64,000 nt of DNA, taken from contig NZ_JAMTCK010000015.1 in NCBI RefSeq assembly GCF_024171785.1, positions 58,766 through 122,765 on the forward strand, in the 5' to 3' direction. This stretch comes from Goodfellowiella coeruleoviolacea. GTDB taxonomy: Bacteria > Actinomycetota > Actinomycetes > Mycobacteriales > Pseudonocardiaceae. The notes below the pieces were generated by a model. It was not told the DNA's origin. It worked only from the letters and a program-made list of their open reading frames with translations, and did no database searches. The position numbers and the translations under genes are program-made. Positions 42,768 to 50,244 of the stretch are shown here, one piece after another (positions within the stretch are counted from its first letter, which is position 1; each line of letters starts with the position of its first letter).

Positions 42768-43591
42768 GCGTTGGCCGGCTGGGTGCTGCCTGACTGGGTG
42801 TTGGCTGACTGGGTGTCGGCTGGCTGGGTGCTGCCTGGCTGGGTGTTGGTCGGCTGGGCGGTGTCGGCCAGGGCGGCGAGCAGGTCTGCCGAGTCGGACA
42901 CCCAGCCCAGGGTGCTCTCGATCAGCGCCAGGGACGCGTCGTGGTTGGCCTGGCCCTGCGGCTCGGCCGTGCAGTCGGCCAGCAGCACCGGCACGTAGTC
43001 GCGGAACATGGCGTCCCGGATGGTCGACTCCACGCACACGCTGGTGGTCACGCCGGTCACGACCAGGTTCTGCACGTCCAGGTCGCGCAGGGTGGCGTCG
43101 AGGGTGGTGTTGAAGAACCCGCTGAACCGGTTCTTGCCGATCACGATGTCCTCCGGCTGGACGGCCAGCTCGGGAATGATCTCGGTGTTCCAGGTGTCGC
43201 GCACGAGCACCCGGCCGGTGCCGCCGTCCGGCGTCGGCACCGTGGTGCCGACCGTGGTGTGGACCAGGAAGTTCTTGCTGTGGGTCGGCCCGAGGTCGGA
43301 CAGGTCGGGGCGGTAGCCGTGCTGCAGGTAGATCACCCGGACCCCGGCGCCGCGCGCGGCCGACAGCACCCGGCTGACCGGCTCGATGGTGCGCCGGACC
43401 GCGGAGATGTCCAGGCCGAGCAGGTCGACCGCGCCTCCTGGCGAGCAGAAGTCGTTCTGCATGTCCACCACGAGCACGGCGGTCCGCGCCAGGTCGAGCC
43501 GCACCGGCTCGGGCCGGGCGGACAGGGTGACGGTCCGGCCCGGGCCGGCGGCGGCGGCGGTGGTCTGCTGGGCGGCGGTGGGGTGGGACAT
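42764..43591 (-). CDS. Isochorismatase family cysteine hydrolase
   Basis: A 275-residue hydrolase from ATG 43591, preceded by AGGAG. The catalytic triad is visible: Asp in VVDMQNDFCSPGG, Lys in VIGKNRFSGFFNT and Cys in TGVTTSVCVEST. This fits nicotinamidase-like amidases such as ureidoacrylate or biuret amidohydrolases more than true isochorismatase; the substrate is open. The last 30 residues are Thr/Gln/Pro/Asn/Ser repeats encoded by a 15-bp minisatellite and lie beyond the normal family end. Confidence 0.85.
   Translation of the reverse strand: MSHPTAAQQTTAAAAGPGRTVTLSARPEPVRLDLARTAVLVVDMQNDFCSPGGAVDLLGLDISAVRRTIEPVSRVLSAARGAGVRVIYLQHGYRPDLSDLGPTHSKNFLVHTTVGTTVPTPDGGTGRVLVRDTWNTEIIPELAVQPEDIVIGKNRFSGFFNTTLDATLRDLDVQNLVVTGVTTSVCVESTIRDAMFRDYVPVLLADCTAEPQGQANHDASLALIESTLGWVSDSADLLAALADTAQPTNTQPGSTQPADTQSANTQSGSTQPANA
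42777..42866. repeat. Six 15-bp repeats in the 3' end of the isochorismatase gene
   Basis: Units such as GGCTGGGTGCTGCCT and GACTGGGTGTTGGCT recur six times in frame. They encode five-residue steps of the Thr-Gln-Pro-Ala/Ser-Asn type in the protein tail. Unit number probably varies between strains. Confidence 0.8.
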
Positions 43592-43614
43592 GGGCGCTCC
43601 TGACCGAGGGAAAT

Positions 43615-43639
43615 TAGTCAAGAAGCATGATAGTCAAGA
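43615..43639. promoter_or_regulatory. Direct repeat upstream of isochorismatase gene
   Basis: TAGTCAAGA occurs at 43615-43623 and 43631-43639, a 16-bp interval, within an unusually A/T-rich stretch just before the gene. It may be the binding site of an unknown regulator or overlap the promoter. Confidence 0.45.
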
Positions 43640-43697
43640 TTCGTGACTTATTTCCAGGTGTTGCGCACTCGTCCCGCGTCGCCGGGGCGTCCGTGGG

Positions 43698-44756
43698 TCA
43701 GTTGTTGAGGGTGTCGGCCAGCTGGGGCACCAGGTGGTCCAGCGCGTAGGGCAGGCTCAGCACCGTGCCCCAGGTCAGCGCGCCCGACACCAGCGGGTCG
43801 TCGAGGAACAGCACCCGGCCCTCGGTGACCGCCTTCAGCTGCGGGTAGAGCGGCTTGGCCTCGATCTGGCCGCGCAGCGCCGGGTTGTCGCCGATGTTCC
43901 AGATCAGCAGGTCCCGGTCGAGCAGGCTCATCTGCTCGTCGCTGATCTTGGCGCCGTCCTGGGCGCCGGCGAGCGCGCCGATGTCGGCCGGGTAGCTGAA
44001 CCCCAGCGAGGTCAGGAACACCGTGCGCGCGTCGGTGGCGCTGCGCGTGAACGACGAGCCCGGCTCGAACACCTCGGCCACCAGCGCCTGCTTGCCGGCG
44101 AACTCGGGGTGCTCGCCGGCCGCCTTGGTGAACCTGGCCGCCACGTCGGCGATCAGTTCCTCGGCCCGCTGCGGCTGGCCGAGCGCCTGGCCGACCACGC
44201 GGGTGCTCGCCTGCCAGGGCATGCCGTACTCGGGGTAGTCGGCCGAGGACGCCACGGTCGGCGCGATCCGCGACAGCGTGTCGTACTCCTGCTGGGTCAT
44301 CCCGGTGTTCAGGCCGATGATCAGGTCCGGGTCCAGGGCGGCGATGCGCTCGTAGTCGAAGTTCTGCGAGCCGGTGAACTCGCCCTTGTTCAGCACCTCC
44401 GGCCGGGCCGCGCCGAGTTCGTCCTGGGCCCACGGCCAGGTGGCGAACTCGTAGCCGCCGTACCAGTCGGTGACCGCGACCGGGGCGACGCCGAAGGCCA
44501 GCACGAAGTCCTGGTCGGTGAAGCCCAGGGTGACGATCCGCTGCGGGGCCTGGCTGATCTCGGTGCTGCCGTAGCGGTGCGCCACCTGGGTGGGGAAGCC
44601 GCCCGAGGAGCTGGAACCGGCCGGTGCGGACGGCGCGGCGGGATCGCCGGAGCCGCTGGCGCAGCCGGTGGTCACCAGCAGGGCGGCCAGGGTGGCGGCG
44701 GTGAGCGCCGAACGGGCGCGGCGGGCGCGGGTGGGGCGCGCGGACAGAACTCGCAT
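43698..44756 (-). CDS. Iron-siderophore binding lipoprotein
   Basis: A 352-residue substrate-binding protein of the FecB/FepB class. The signal peptide ends in a lipobox TTGCASG near residue 32 and a Ser/Gly/Pro linker follows. The periplasmic-binding-protein fold shows PQRIVTLGFTDQDFVLAFG and DPDLIIGLNTGMT. It should capture ferric siderophores at the cell surface for an ABC importer. No permease or ATPase gene lies next to it, so it is an orphan component. An IdeR/DmdR-like iron box directly upstream predicts expression under iron limitation. Confidence 0.87.
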   Translation of the reverse strand: MRVLSARPTRARRARSALTAATLAALLVTTGCASGSGDPAAPSAPAGSSSSGGFPTQVAHRYGSTEISQAPQRIVTLGFTDQDFVLAFGVAPVAVTDWYGGYEFATWPWAQDELGAARPEVLNKGEFTGSQNFDYERIAALDPDLIIGLNTGMTQQEYDTLSRIAPTVASSADYPEYGMPWQASTRVVGQALGQPQRAEELIADVAARFTKAAGEHPEFAGKQALVAEVFEPGSSFTRSATDARTVFLTSLGFSYPADIGALAGAQDGAKISDEQMSLLDRDLLIWNIGDNPALRGQIEAKPLYPQLKAVTEGRVLFLDDPLVSGALTWGTVLSLPYALDHLVPQLADTLNN

Positions 44757-44765
44757 GAACGAAGC

Positions 44766-44779
44766 TTAGGCTCACCTAA
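44766..44779. promoter_or_regulatory. IdeR/DmdR-like iron box
   Basis: TTAGGCTCACCTAA fits the core TTAGG-N4-CCTAA of actinobacterial DtxR-family operators (consensus TTAGGTTAGGCTAACCTAA) and lies ten bases upstream of the siderophore-binding lipoprotein start. Confidence 0.75.
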
Positions 44780-44856
44780 CTAGCGCCGAGAAGGTGGGAT
44801 TCCCCCTGGTGCCGGGCGTCCCGGCGAGGAAAGTCGAGACCGCGATCACAAGGTGA

Positions 44857-44867
44857 CGCTATGAGCG
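44857..44867. promoter_or_regulatory. ClgR-like operator upstream of clpP operon
   Basis: CGCTATGAGCG within GACGCTATGAGCGAAC matches the ClgR consensus CGCYNANRGCG at all fixed bases except one (T for A at the sixth base). It lies about 45 bases upstream of the TAGGGT -10. ClgR activates clpP and other protease genes in actinobacteria. Confidence 0.65.
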
Positions 44868-44900
44868 AACGCGGTGCTTCTCGGGAAGTCTGAGTCGGCC

Positions 44901-44916
44901 GGCTTCGTTAGGGTCG
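44901..44916 (+). promoter_or_regulatory. Promoter element of first clpP, duplicated before second clpP
   Basis: GGCTTCGTTAGGGTCG, containing the TAGGGT -10, occurs here and again at 45745-45760 upstream of the second clpP. The gene duplication therefore carried its promoter. The ClgR-like box was not found at the second copy. Confidence 0.65.
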
Positions 44917-45102
44917 ATGTTGAGATCCGCACCGCACGGTGACGGCGGGGAGCACCGCGGCGGGGCGCGGGCACAACACCGGACCGGGCGGGCGGGCCAG
45001 CGAGGTCAAGCGAGGGAGCATCGTGGGGCACGACCGCCCGAGGAGCGCACCGAGCGCGAACCGAGCACTCGAACGCGGAAGACGACGACGAAGGAGGCAG
45101 GC

Positions 45103-45711
45103 GTGACGCAGGGTTCCATGCCCCAGATGCGGTCGGCGGGCGCTGGGCTGAACTTGAACGACTCGGTGTACGAGCGGCTGCTCCGGGAGCGGATCGTCTT
45201 CCTCGGCTCCGAGGTGGACGACGATGTCGCCAACCGGATCACCGCGCAGCTGCTGCTGCTCGCCGCGGAGGACCCGACCAAGGACATCACGTTCTACATC
45301 AACTCGCCGGGTGGCTCGGTCACCGCCGGTCTGGCGATCTACGACACCATGCAGCTGATCGAGCCGGACGTGTCCACCTGGGCGCTGGGCTTCTCGGCGT
45401 CGATGGGCCAGTTCCTGCTGACCGCGGGCACGCCGGGCAAGCGGTACGCGCTGCCGCACACCCGCATCCTGATGCACCAGCCCTCCGGCGGCATCGGCGG
45501 CCAGGCGTCGGACATCGTGATCCGGGCCGAGGCGCTGGTGAAGATGAAGCAGGAGATCGCCAGGATCACCGCGGAGCGGACCGGCCAGACCGTCGAGCGG
45601 ATCACCGCCGACGCCGACCGGGACCGGTGGTTCACCGCCGAGGAGGCCCGCGAGTACGGCCTGGTCGACCACGTCGTCACCCGGGTGGACCAGACCCCGG
45701 TTGGCCCGTGA
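45103..45711 (+). CDS. clpP: ClpP1-type protease subunit (first of tandem pair)
   Basis: A 202-residue ClpP from GTG 45103, seven bases after AGGAGG. Active-site Ser lies in [10 protein letters not shown], His in ILMHQPSGG and Asp in [11 protein letters not shown], so the triad is intact. It is close to mycobacterial ClpP1 in its [20 protein letters not shown] start. The product forms ring-shaped proteolytic chambers with a partner ring and a Clp ATPase. It heads a three-gene clpP cluster behind a ClgR-like site. No clpX or tig is adjacent, unlike the usual housekeeping locus. Confidence 0.92.
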   Translation: MTQGSMPQMRSAGAGLNLNDSVYERLLRERIVFLGSEVDDDVANRITAQLLLLAAEDPTKDITFYINSPGGSVTAGLAIYDTMQLIEPDVSTWALGFSASMGQFLLTAGTPGKRYALPHTRILMHQPSGGIGGQASDIVIRAEALVKMKQEIARITAERTGQTVERITADADRDRWFTAEEAREYGLVDHVVTRVDQTPVGP

Positions 45712-45771
45712 CCCAGCGGACCAGTGGCCGGTCAGCGTGGTTCGGGCTTCGTTAGGGTCGCGGGTGAGAAG

Positions 45772-45798
45772 CTCAAGTCTTGAGACAACTCAAGTCTT
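45772..45798. repeat. CTCAAGTCTT direct repeat before second clpP
   Basis: CTCAAGTCTT occurs at 45772-45781 and 45789-45798, a 17-bp interval, in the leader between the duplicated -10 box and the second clpP start. It is absent before the first copy, so it may give the second gene its own control. Confidence 0.5.
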
Positions 45799-45824
45799 TT
45801 GGGAGTAAGTAAGGAAGGCAGGAC

Positions 45825-46430
45825 GTGACGCAGCACCCTATGCCGCTCATGCGGTCGGCGACCGCTGGGCTGAACTTGAACGACTCGGTGTACGAGCGGC
45901 TGCTCCGGGAGCGGATCGTCTTCCTCGGGTCCGAGGTGGACGACGATGTCGCCAACCGGATCACCGCGCAGCTGCTGCTGTTGCAGGCCGAGGACCCGAC
46001 GAAGGACATCACGTTTTACATCAATTCGCCGGGTGGTTCGGTCACGGCCGGTCTGGCGATCTACGACACCATGCAGCTGATCGAGCCGGACGTGTCCACC
46101 TGGGCGTTGGGGTTTGCGGCGTCGATGGGCCAGTTCCTGCTGACCGCGGGCACGCCGGGCAAGCGGTACGCGCTGCCGCACACCCGCATCCTGATGCACC
46201 AGCCGTCGGCCGGTGTGCGCGGTCAGGCGTCGGACATCCTGATCCAGGCCGCCGCCTACAGCAAGATGAAGCAGGAGTTGGCCAGGATCACCGCGGAGCG
46301 GACCGGCCAGACCATCGAGCGGATCACCGAGGACGCCGACCGGGACCGGTGGTTCACCGCCGAGGAGGCCCGCGAGTACGGCTTCGTCGACCACGTCGTC
46401 ACCCGGGTCAACCAGAGGCCGGGAGCCTGA
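45825..46430 (+). CDS. clpP: ClpP1-type protease subunit (second, recently duplicated copy)
   Basis: A 201-residue ClpP from GTG 45825. It differs from the preceding ClpP at only about 20 of 190 aligned positions, mostly in the handle and surface region ([20 protein letters not shown] in place of the SGGIGG version). The catalytic Ser ([10 protein letters not shown]), His (LMHQPSAG) and Asp ([10 protein letters not shown]) are all present. The near-identity, including stretches of identical DNA and a copied promoter, indicates recent tandem duplication or gene conversion. Mixed rings of the two subunits are possible. Confidence 0.92.
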   Translation: MTQHPMPLMRSATAGLNLNDSVYERLLRERIVFLGSEVDDDVANRITAQLLLLQAEDPTKDITFYINSPGGSVTAGLAIYDTMQLIEPDVSTWALGFAASMGQFLLTAGTPGKRYALPHTRILMHQPSAGVRGQASDILIQAAAYSKMKQELARITAERTGQTIERITEDADRDRWFTAEEAREYGFVDHVVTRVNQRPGA

Positions 46431-46465
46431 CCGGGACAGAGTCCGCAGAACCACAGGAGTCAACA

Positions 46466-47095
46466 GTGAGCCATCTTCACCTCCCGCAGTCCCGGTACGT
46501 GCTGCCCTCCTTCGTGGAGCGCACCAGCTACGGGGTCAAGGAGTCCAACCCCTACAACAAGCTGTTCGAGGAGCGCATCGTCTTCCTCGGCGTGCAGATC
46601 GACGACGCGTCGGCCAACGACGTGATGGCGCAGATCCTGTACCTGGAGTCGGTCGACCCCGACCGCGAGATCCAGATGTACATCAACTCGCCCGGTGGCT
46701 CGTTCACCGCGCTGATGGCCATCTACGACACCATGCAGTACGTCCGCCCGGACATCACCACGGTCTGCCTCGGCCAGGCCAACTCCGCGGCCGCCGTGCT
46801 GCTGGCCGCGGGCACGCCGGGCAAGCGGCAGGCCCTGCCCAACGCGCGGGTGCTCATCCACCAGCCCGCCATGGAGGGCGTCTACGGCCAGGTGTCCGAC
46901 CTGGAGATCCAGGCCACCGAGATCCAGCGGGTCCGTCGCCAGATGGAGAACACGCTGGCCAAGCACACCAAGCGGTCGGTCGAGGAGATCCGCAAGGACA
47001 TCGAGCGGGACAAGATCCTCACCGCCGAGGAGGCCCGCGAGTACGGCATCATCGACGAGGTGCTGCCGTACCGGAAGCTGTCGGCCATGAAGTGA
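46466..47095 (+). CDS. clpP: ClpP2-type protease subunit
   Basis: A 209-residue ClpP from GTG 46466, after AGGAG. It closely follows the mycobacterial ClpP2 pattern: [20 protein letters not shown] at the N-terminus, catalytic Ser in [14 protein letters not shown], His in [10 protein letters not shown], Asp in [11 protein letters not shown], and ending YRKLSAMK. ClpP2 rings pair with ClpP1 rings and dock the Clp ATPase in mycobacteria. It starts 36 bases after the second ClpP1-type gene and is surely cotranscribed, so the cluster encodes a complete mixed ClpP core with a spare ClpP1. Confidence 0.92.
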   Translation: MSHLHLPQSRYVLPSFVERTSYGVKESNPYNKLFEERIVFLGVQIDDASANDVMAQILYLESVDPDREIQMYINSPGGSFTALMAIYDTMQYVRPDITTVCLGQANSAAAVLLAAGTPGKRQALPNARVLIHQPAMEGVYGQVSDLEIQATEIQRVRRQMENTLAKHTKRSVEEIRKDIERDKILTAEEAREYGIIDEVLPYRKLSAMK

Positions 47096-47140
47096 ACCAC
47101 TGCTCCGGCGGGGCTGCCACCACCCCGGTGCTCGCGCGCC

Positions 47141-47196
47141 GCGGTGTCCAGCCCCGTCGGCGGTGACCCGCCCCGTCGGCGGTGTCCAGCCCCGTC
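47141..47196. repeat. Three 19-bp tandem repeats
   Basis: GCGGTGTCCAGCCCCGTCG, GCGGTGACCCGCCCCGTCG and a last 18-base copy follow one another at 47141, 47160 and 47179, downstream of the clpP cluster. Confidence 0.75.
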
Positions 47197-47505
47197 AACC
47201 GCACCCCCTGCCGGCCACGACAGCCCCTTCCGGCCGCCGCGCCACCCCCAACCCGGCACCCGCCTTGCGAATTCCGGTCGCCGTGTCGAATTCCAGTCGA
47301 TACGAAGTCGAATCGTTGACACCGCTGTTGCGGGTATGTGAATCTCAGCTGGGCGCGGCAGATCCTCAGGTTGCTTTTCCAGCAACGACAGAGCGCGGAT
47401 GAATGCTGCCCGAAGTGTGGCGGCGGAATTGTTCTGAAATTCCGCGCATTCGCGGTTCTGTCGGGAAAAAGCGCGCCTGCCCGGATTACCGGAAGGGAAG
47501 CCGTG
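47197..47505. promoter_or_regulatory. Upstream region of GH74 gene
   Basis: No gene is supported. The frame in phase with the glucanase is open from 47338 but lacks family similarity before the signal peptide. TTGACA at 47316-47321 with TATGTG (47335-47340) is a possible promoter. GGAAGGGAAG just before 47506 is the ribosome-binding site. Confidence 0.4.
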
Positions 47506-49818
47506 ATGCGAAGAGTGTTGGCCAGCGCGCTGGCGGCCGTGGTCGTGGCCGGCGCGGTGGCGGTGACGCAGGGCGCGGTGACGTCGAACGCGGCCGGGGC
47601 CCAACCGCTGGCCGCGCCGGCCGCCGCCGCGGAAACCTATTCGTGGCGCAACGTGGAGATCGCCGGCGGCGGTTTCGTCCCGGGCATCATCTTCAACCGC
47701 AAGGAAGCCGACCTCAGCTACGCGCGCACCGACATCGGCGGCGCCTACCGGTGGGACAAGGCCACCAGCCGGTGGATTCCACTGCTCGACTGGGTGGGGT
47801 GGAACCAGTGGGGCTGGAACGGGGTGGTCAGCCTGGCCACCGACCCGGTCGACGCCAACCGGGTCTACGTGGCCGCCGGCATGTACACCAACAGCTGGGA
47901 CCCCAACAACGGCGCGGTCCTGCGCTCGGCCGACCGGGGCAGGACCTGGCAGAGCACCAGCCTGCCGTTCAAGCTCGGCGGCAACATGCCCGGCCGGGGC
48001 ATGGGCGAGCGGCTGGCCGTCGACCCGAACAACAACAAGGTCCTCTACCTGGGCGCGCCCAGCGGCAACGGACTGTGGCGCAGCACCGACTCCGGCGTCA
48101 CCTGGTCGAAGGTCACCGCGTTCCCCAACCCGGGCAACCACGTGGCCGACCCCGGGGACAGCTCCGGCTACAACAGCGACAACCAGGGCGTGGTGTGGGT
48201 GACCTTCGACCCGCGCACCGGCCGCGCCGGGTCCACCACCCAGACCATCTACGTGGGCGTGGCCGACAAGCAGAACACCGTCTACCGCAGCACCAACGGC
48301 GGCACCAGCTGGGAGCGGCTGGCCGGCCAGCCCACCGGCTACATCGCGCACAAGGGCGTGCTGGACGAGACCAACGGCCTGCTCTACCTGGCCACCAGCG
48401 ACACCGGCGGCCCCTACGACGGCGGCAAGGGCGACGTGTGGAGGTACAACACCGCGACCGGCGCGTGGACCCAGGTCAGCCCGATCCCGTCGAGCAGCTC
48501 CGACGACTACTTCGGGTACAGCGGGCTGACCGTGGACCGGCAGAAGCCGGGCACCCTCATGGTCGCCACCCAGGTCTCCTGGTGGCCGGACATCATCATC
48601 TTCCGCAGCACCGACAGCGGCGCCACCTGGACCCGGATCTGGGACTGGAACGGCTACCCCAACCGCACCACCCGCTACACCCAGGACATCACGTCCGTGC
48701 CGTGGCTGACCTTCGGCGCCAACCCGCAGCCCCCGGAGACCACGCCCAAGCTGGGCTGGATGACCGAGGCGCTGGAGATCGACCCGTTCAACTCCAACCG
48801 CATGCTCTACGGCACCGGCGCGACCATCTACGGCACCACCAACCTCACCCAGTGGGACACCGGCGGCAAGATCACCATCAGGCCGACCGTGGCCGGGCTG
48901 GAGGAGACCGCCGTGCTCGACCTGGTCAGCCCGCCGTCGGGCCCGCCCCTGGTCAGCGCGCTCGGTGACATCGGCGGGTTCCGCCACGACGACCTGACCA
49001 AGGTCCCGGCCAGCATGTTCACCCAGCCCGTGTTCACCAGCACGACCAGCCTGGACTACGCCGAACTCAATCCGGCGTCCCTGGTCCGGGTCGGCAGCTT
49101 CGACAAGTCGGCCCGACCCAACGACAACCGCGTGGCCTTCTCCACCAACGGCGGCCAGAACTGGTGGCAGGGCGCCGAGCCCAGCGGGGTGACCGGCGGC
49201 GGCACGGTGGCGGCGGCCGCGGACGCCAGCCGGTTCGTGTGGAGCCCCGAGGGCACCGGCGTGCACTACTCGGTCGGCTACGGCAGTTCGTGGACGGCCT
49301 CCTCGGGCATCCCGGCCGGCGCGGTGGTGGAGGCCGACCGGGTCAACCCGAAGAAGTTCTACGGCCTGTCCGGCGGCAGGTTCTACGTCAGCACCGACGG
49401 CGGCGCCACCTTCACCGCGTCCGCCGCCACCGGCCTGCCCACCTCGGGCAAGTTCAAGGCGGTGGCCGGTCGGGAGGGCGACATCTGGCTGGCCGGCGGC
49501 GACTCCGGCCTGTGGCGCTCCACCAACTCCGGGGCCAGCTTCACCAGGGTGACCAGCGTGCAGGGCGCCACCAACATCGGTTTCGGCAAGGCCGCCACCG
49601 GCAGGACCTACCCGGCGCTGTACGCGGTGGCCACGGTCGGCGGCACCCGGGGCGTGTACCGGTCCGACGACACCGGCGCCAGCTGGGTGCGCATCAACGA
49701 CGACCAGCACCAGTACGGCAACATGGGGGACGCCATCACCGGCGACCCGCGCGTGTACGGCCGGGTGTACCTGGGCACCAACGGCCGCGGCGTGCTCTAC
49801 GCCGACCGCGTCGGCTGA
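47506..49818 (+). CDS. Secreted xyloglucanase/endoglucanase, GH74
   Basis: A 770-residue GH74 enzyme that cleaves the beta-1,4-glucan backbone of xyloglucan. The signal peptide (RRVLASALAAVVVAGAVAV, cut after an Ala-rich stretch) is at ATG 47506. Two seven-bladed beta-propellers follow, made of repeated RSTDSGATW-like blades. The catalytic acids fit the family: Asp76 in ARTDIGGAYRW and Asp488 in LGDIGGFRHD, about 410 residues apart as in characterised members. No carbohydrate-binding module is attached. It is a single gene and points to plant-biomass degradation. Confidence 0.92.
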   Translation: MRRVLASALAAVVVAGAVAVTQGAVTSNAAGAQPLAAPAAAAETYSWRNVEIAGGGFVPGIIFNRKEADLSYARTDIGGAYRWDKATSRWIPLLDWVGWNQWGWNGVVSLATDPVDANRVYVAAGMYTNSWDPNNGAVLRSADRGRTWQSTSLPFKLGGNMPGRGMGERLAVDPNNNKVLYLGAPSGNGLWRSTDSGVTWSKVTAFPNPGNHVADPGDSSGYNSDNQGVVWVTFDPRTGRAGSTTQTIYVGVADKQNTVYRSTNGGTSWERLAGQPTGYIAHKGVLDETNGLLYLATSDTGGPYDGGKGDVWRYNTATGAWTQVSPIPSSSSDDYFGYSGLTVDRQKPGTLMVATQVSWWPDIIIFRSTDSGATWTRIWDWNGYPNRTTRYTQDITSVPWLTFGANPQPPETTPKLGWMTEALEIDPFNSNRMLYGTGATIYGTTNLTQWDTGGKITIRPTVAGLEETAVLDLVSPPSGPPLVSALGDIGGFRHDDLTKVPASMFTQPVFTSTTSLDYAELNPASLVRVGSFDKSARPNDNRVAFSTNGGQNWWQGAEPSGVTGGGTVAAAADASRFVWSPEGTGVHYSVGYGSSWTASSGIPAGAVVEADRVNPKKFYGLSGGRFYVSTDGGATFTASAATGLPTSGKFKAVAGREGDIWLAGGDSGLWRSTNSGASFTRVTSVQGATNIGFGKAATGRTYPALYAVATVGGTRGVYRSDDTGASWVRINDDQHQYGNMGDAITGDPRVYGRVYLGTNGRGVLYADRVG

Positions 49819-50244
49819 CCCCGCGCCGCGGACCACGCGGCAGCAGATCAGCCCAGGTCGGGCCGGCGGGGCGACGGGACGGCCGGACCGGTGGGGTGGC
49901 GGCGCCACGACCACGCCGACCACCGGTCCGGCCCCGCGCACCCGGTGTCGACTGGTCGGCTCCGCGCTCGCCGTGGTGCTCGCGCGTCGGCGCCGCACAG
50001 GGACCTCCCACCTGGTTCACAGCCCGTTCACGCAACCACGACGTGGACTGGACCGTCCTTCGGGCAGGCCACCCCGGTCAACACTCCCGGGGCTTGCCGC
50101 CGCCGCTGTCACCGGCAGGACAGAATCTGCCGGAGGAGTGGATTCGCCGGGTTTCGGCGGGACCCGCGAGGTTCGCCGGAACACCGCGACCGGGATCCTG
50201 GGCGGCGACATAGGCTGGACCAACCCGATCTGTGAGGAGTGGTT
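49819..50244. other. Intergenic region before the kinase gene
   Basis: I see no gene, tRNA or clear palindrome in these 426 bases. GAGGAG at 50234-50239 is the ribosome-binding site for the kinase. Confidence 0.5.

Larger units (their letters stand above)
44757..45102. other. Regulatory region between divergent siderophore and clpP genes
   Basis: No gene. In order it holds the IdeR-like box (44766-44779), the ClgR-like box (44857-44867), a TAGGGT -10 (44909-44914) and a leader of nearly 200 bases that ends in GGAGGC before clpP. The long leader may carry further control. Confidence 0.55.

Noticed and set aside
47338-47505. N-terminal extension of the GH74 gene with a CCPKCGGG zinc-knuckle-like string
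   Set aside because: The signal peptide at 47506 must be at the N-terminus of a secreted enzyme and has its own ribosome-binding site; the cysteine string is probably chance.
46882-49998. A 1038-codon open frame on the minus strand, antisense to the GH74 gene
   Set aside because: Composition is that of a shadow frame; the plus strand has a signal peptide and GH74 catalytic residues.
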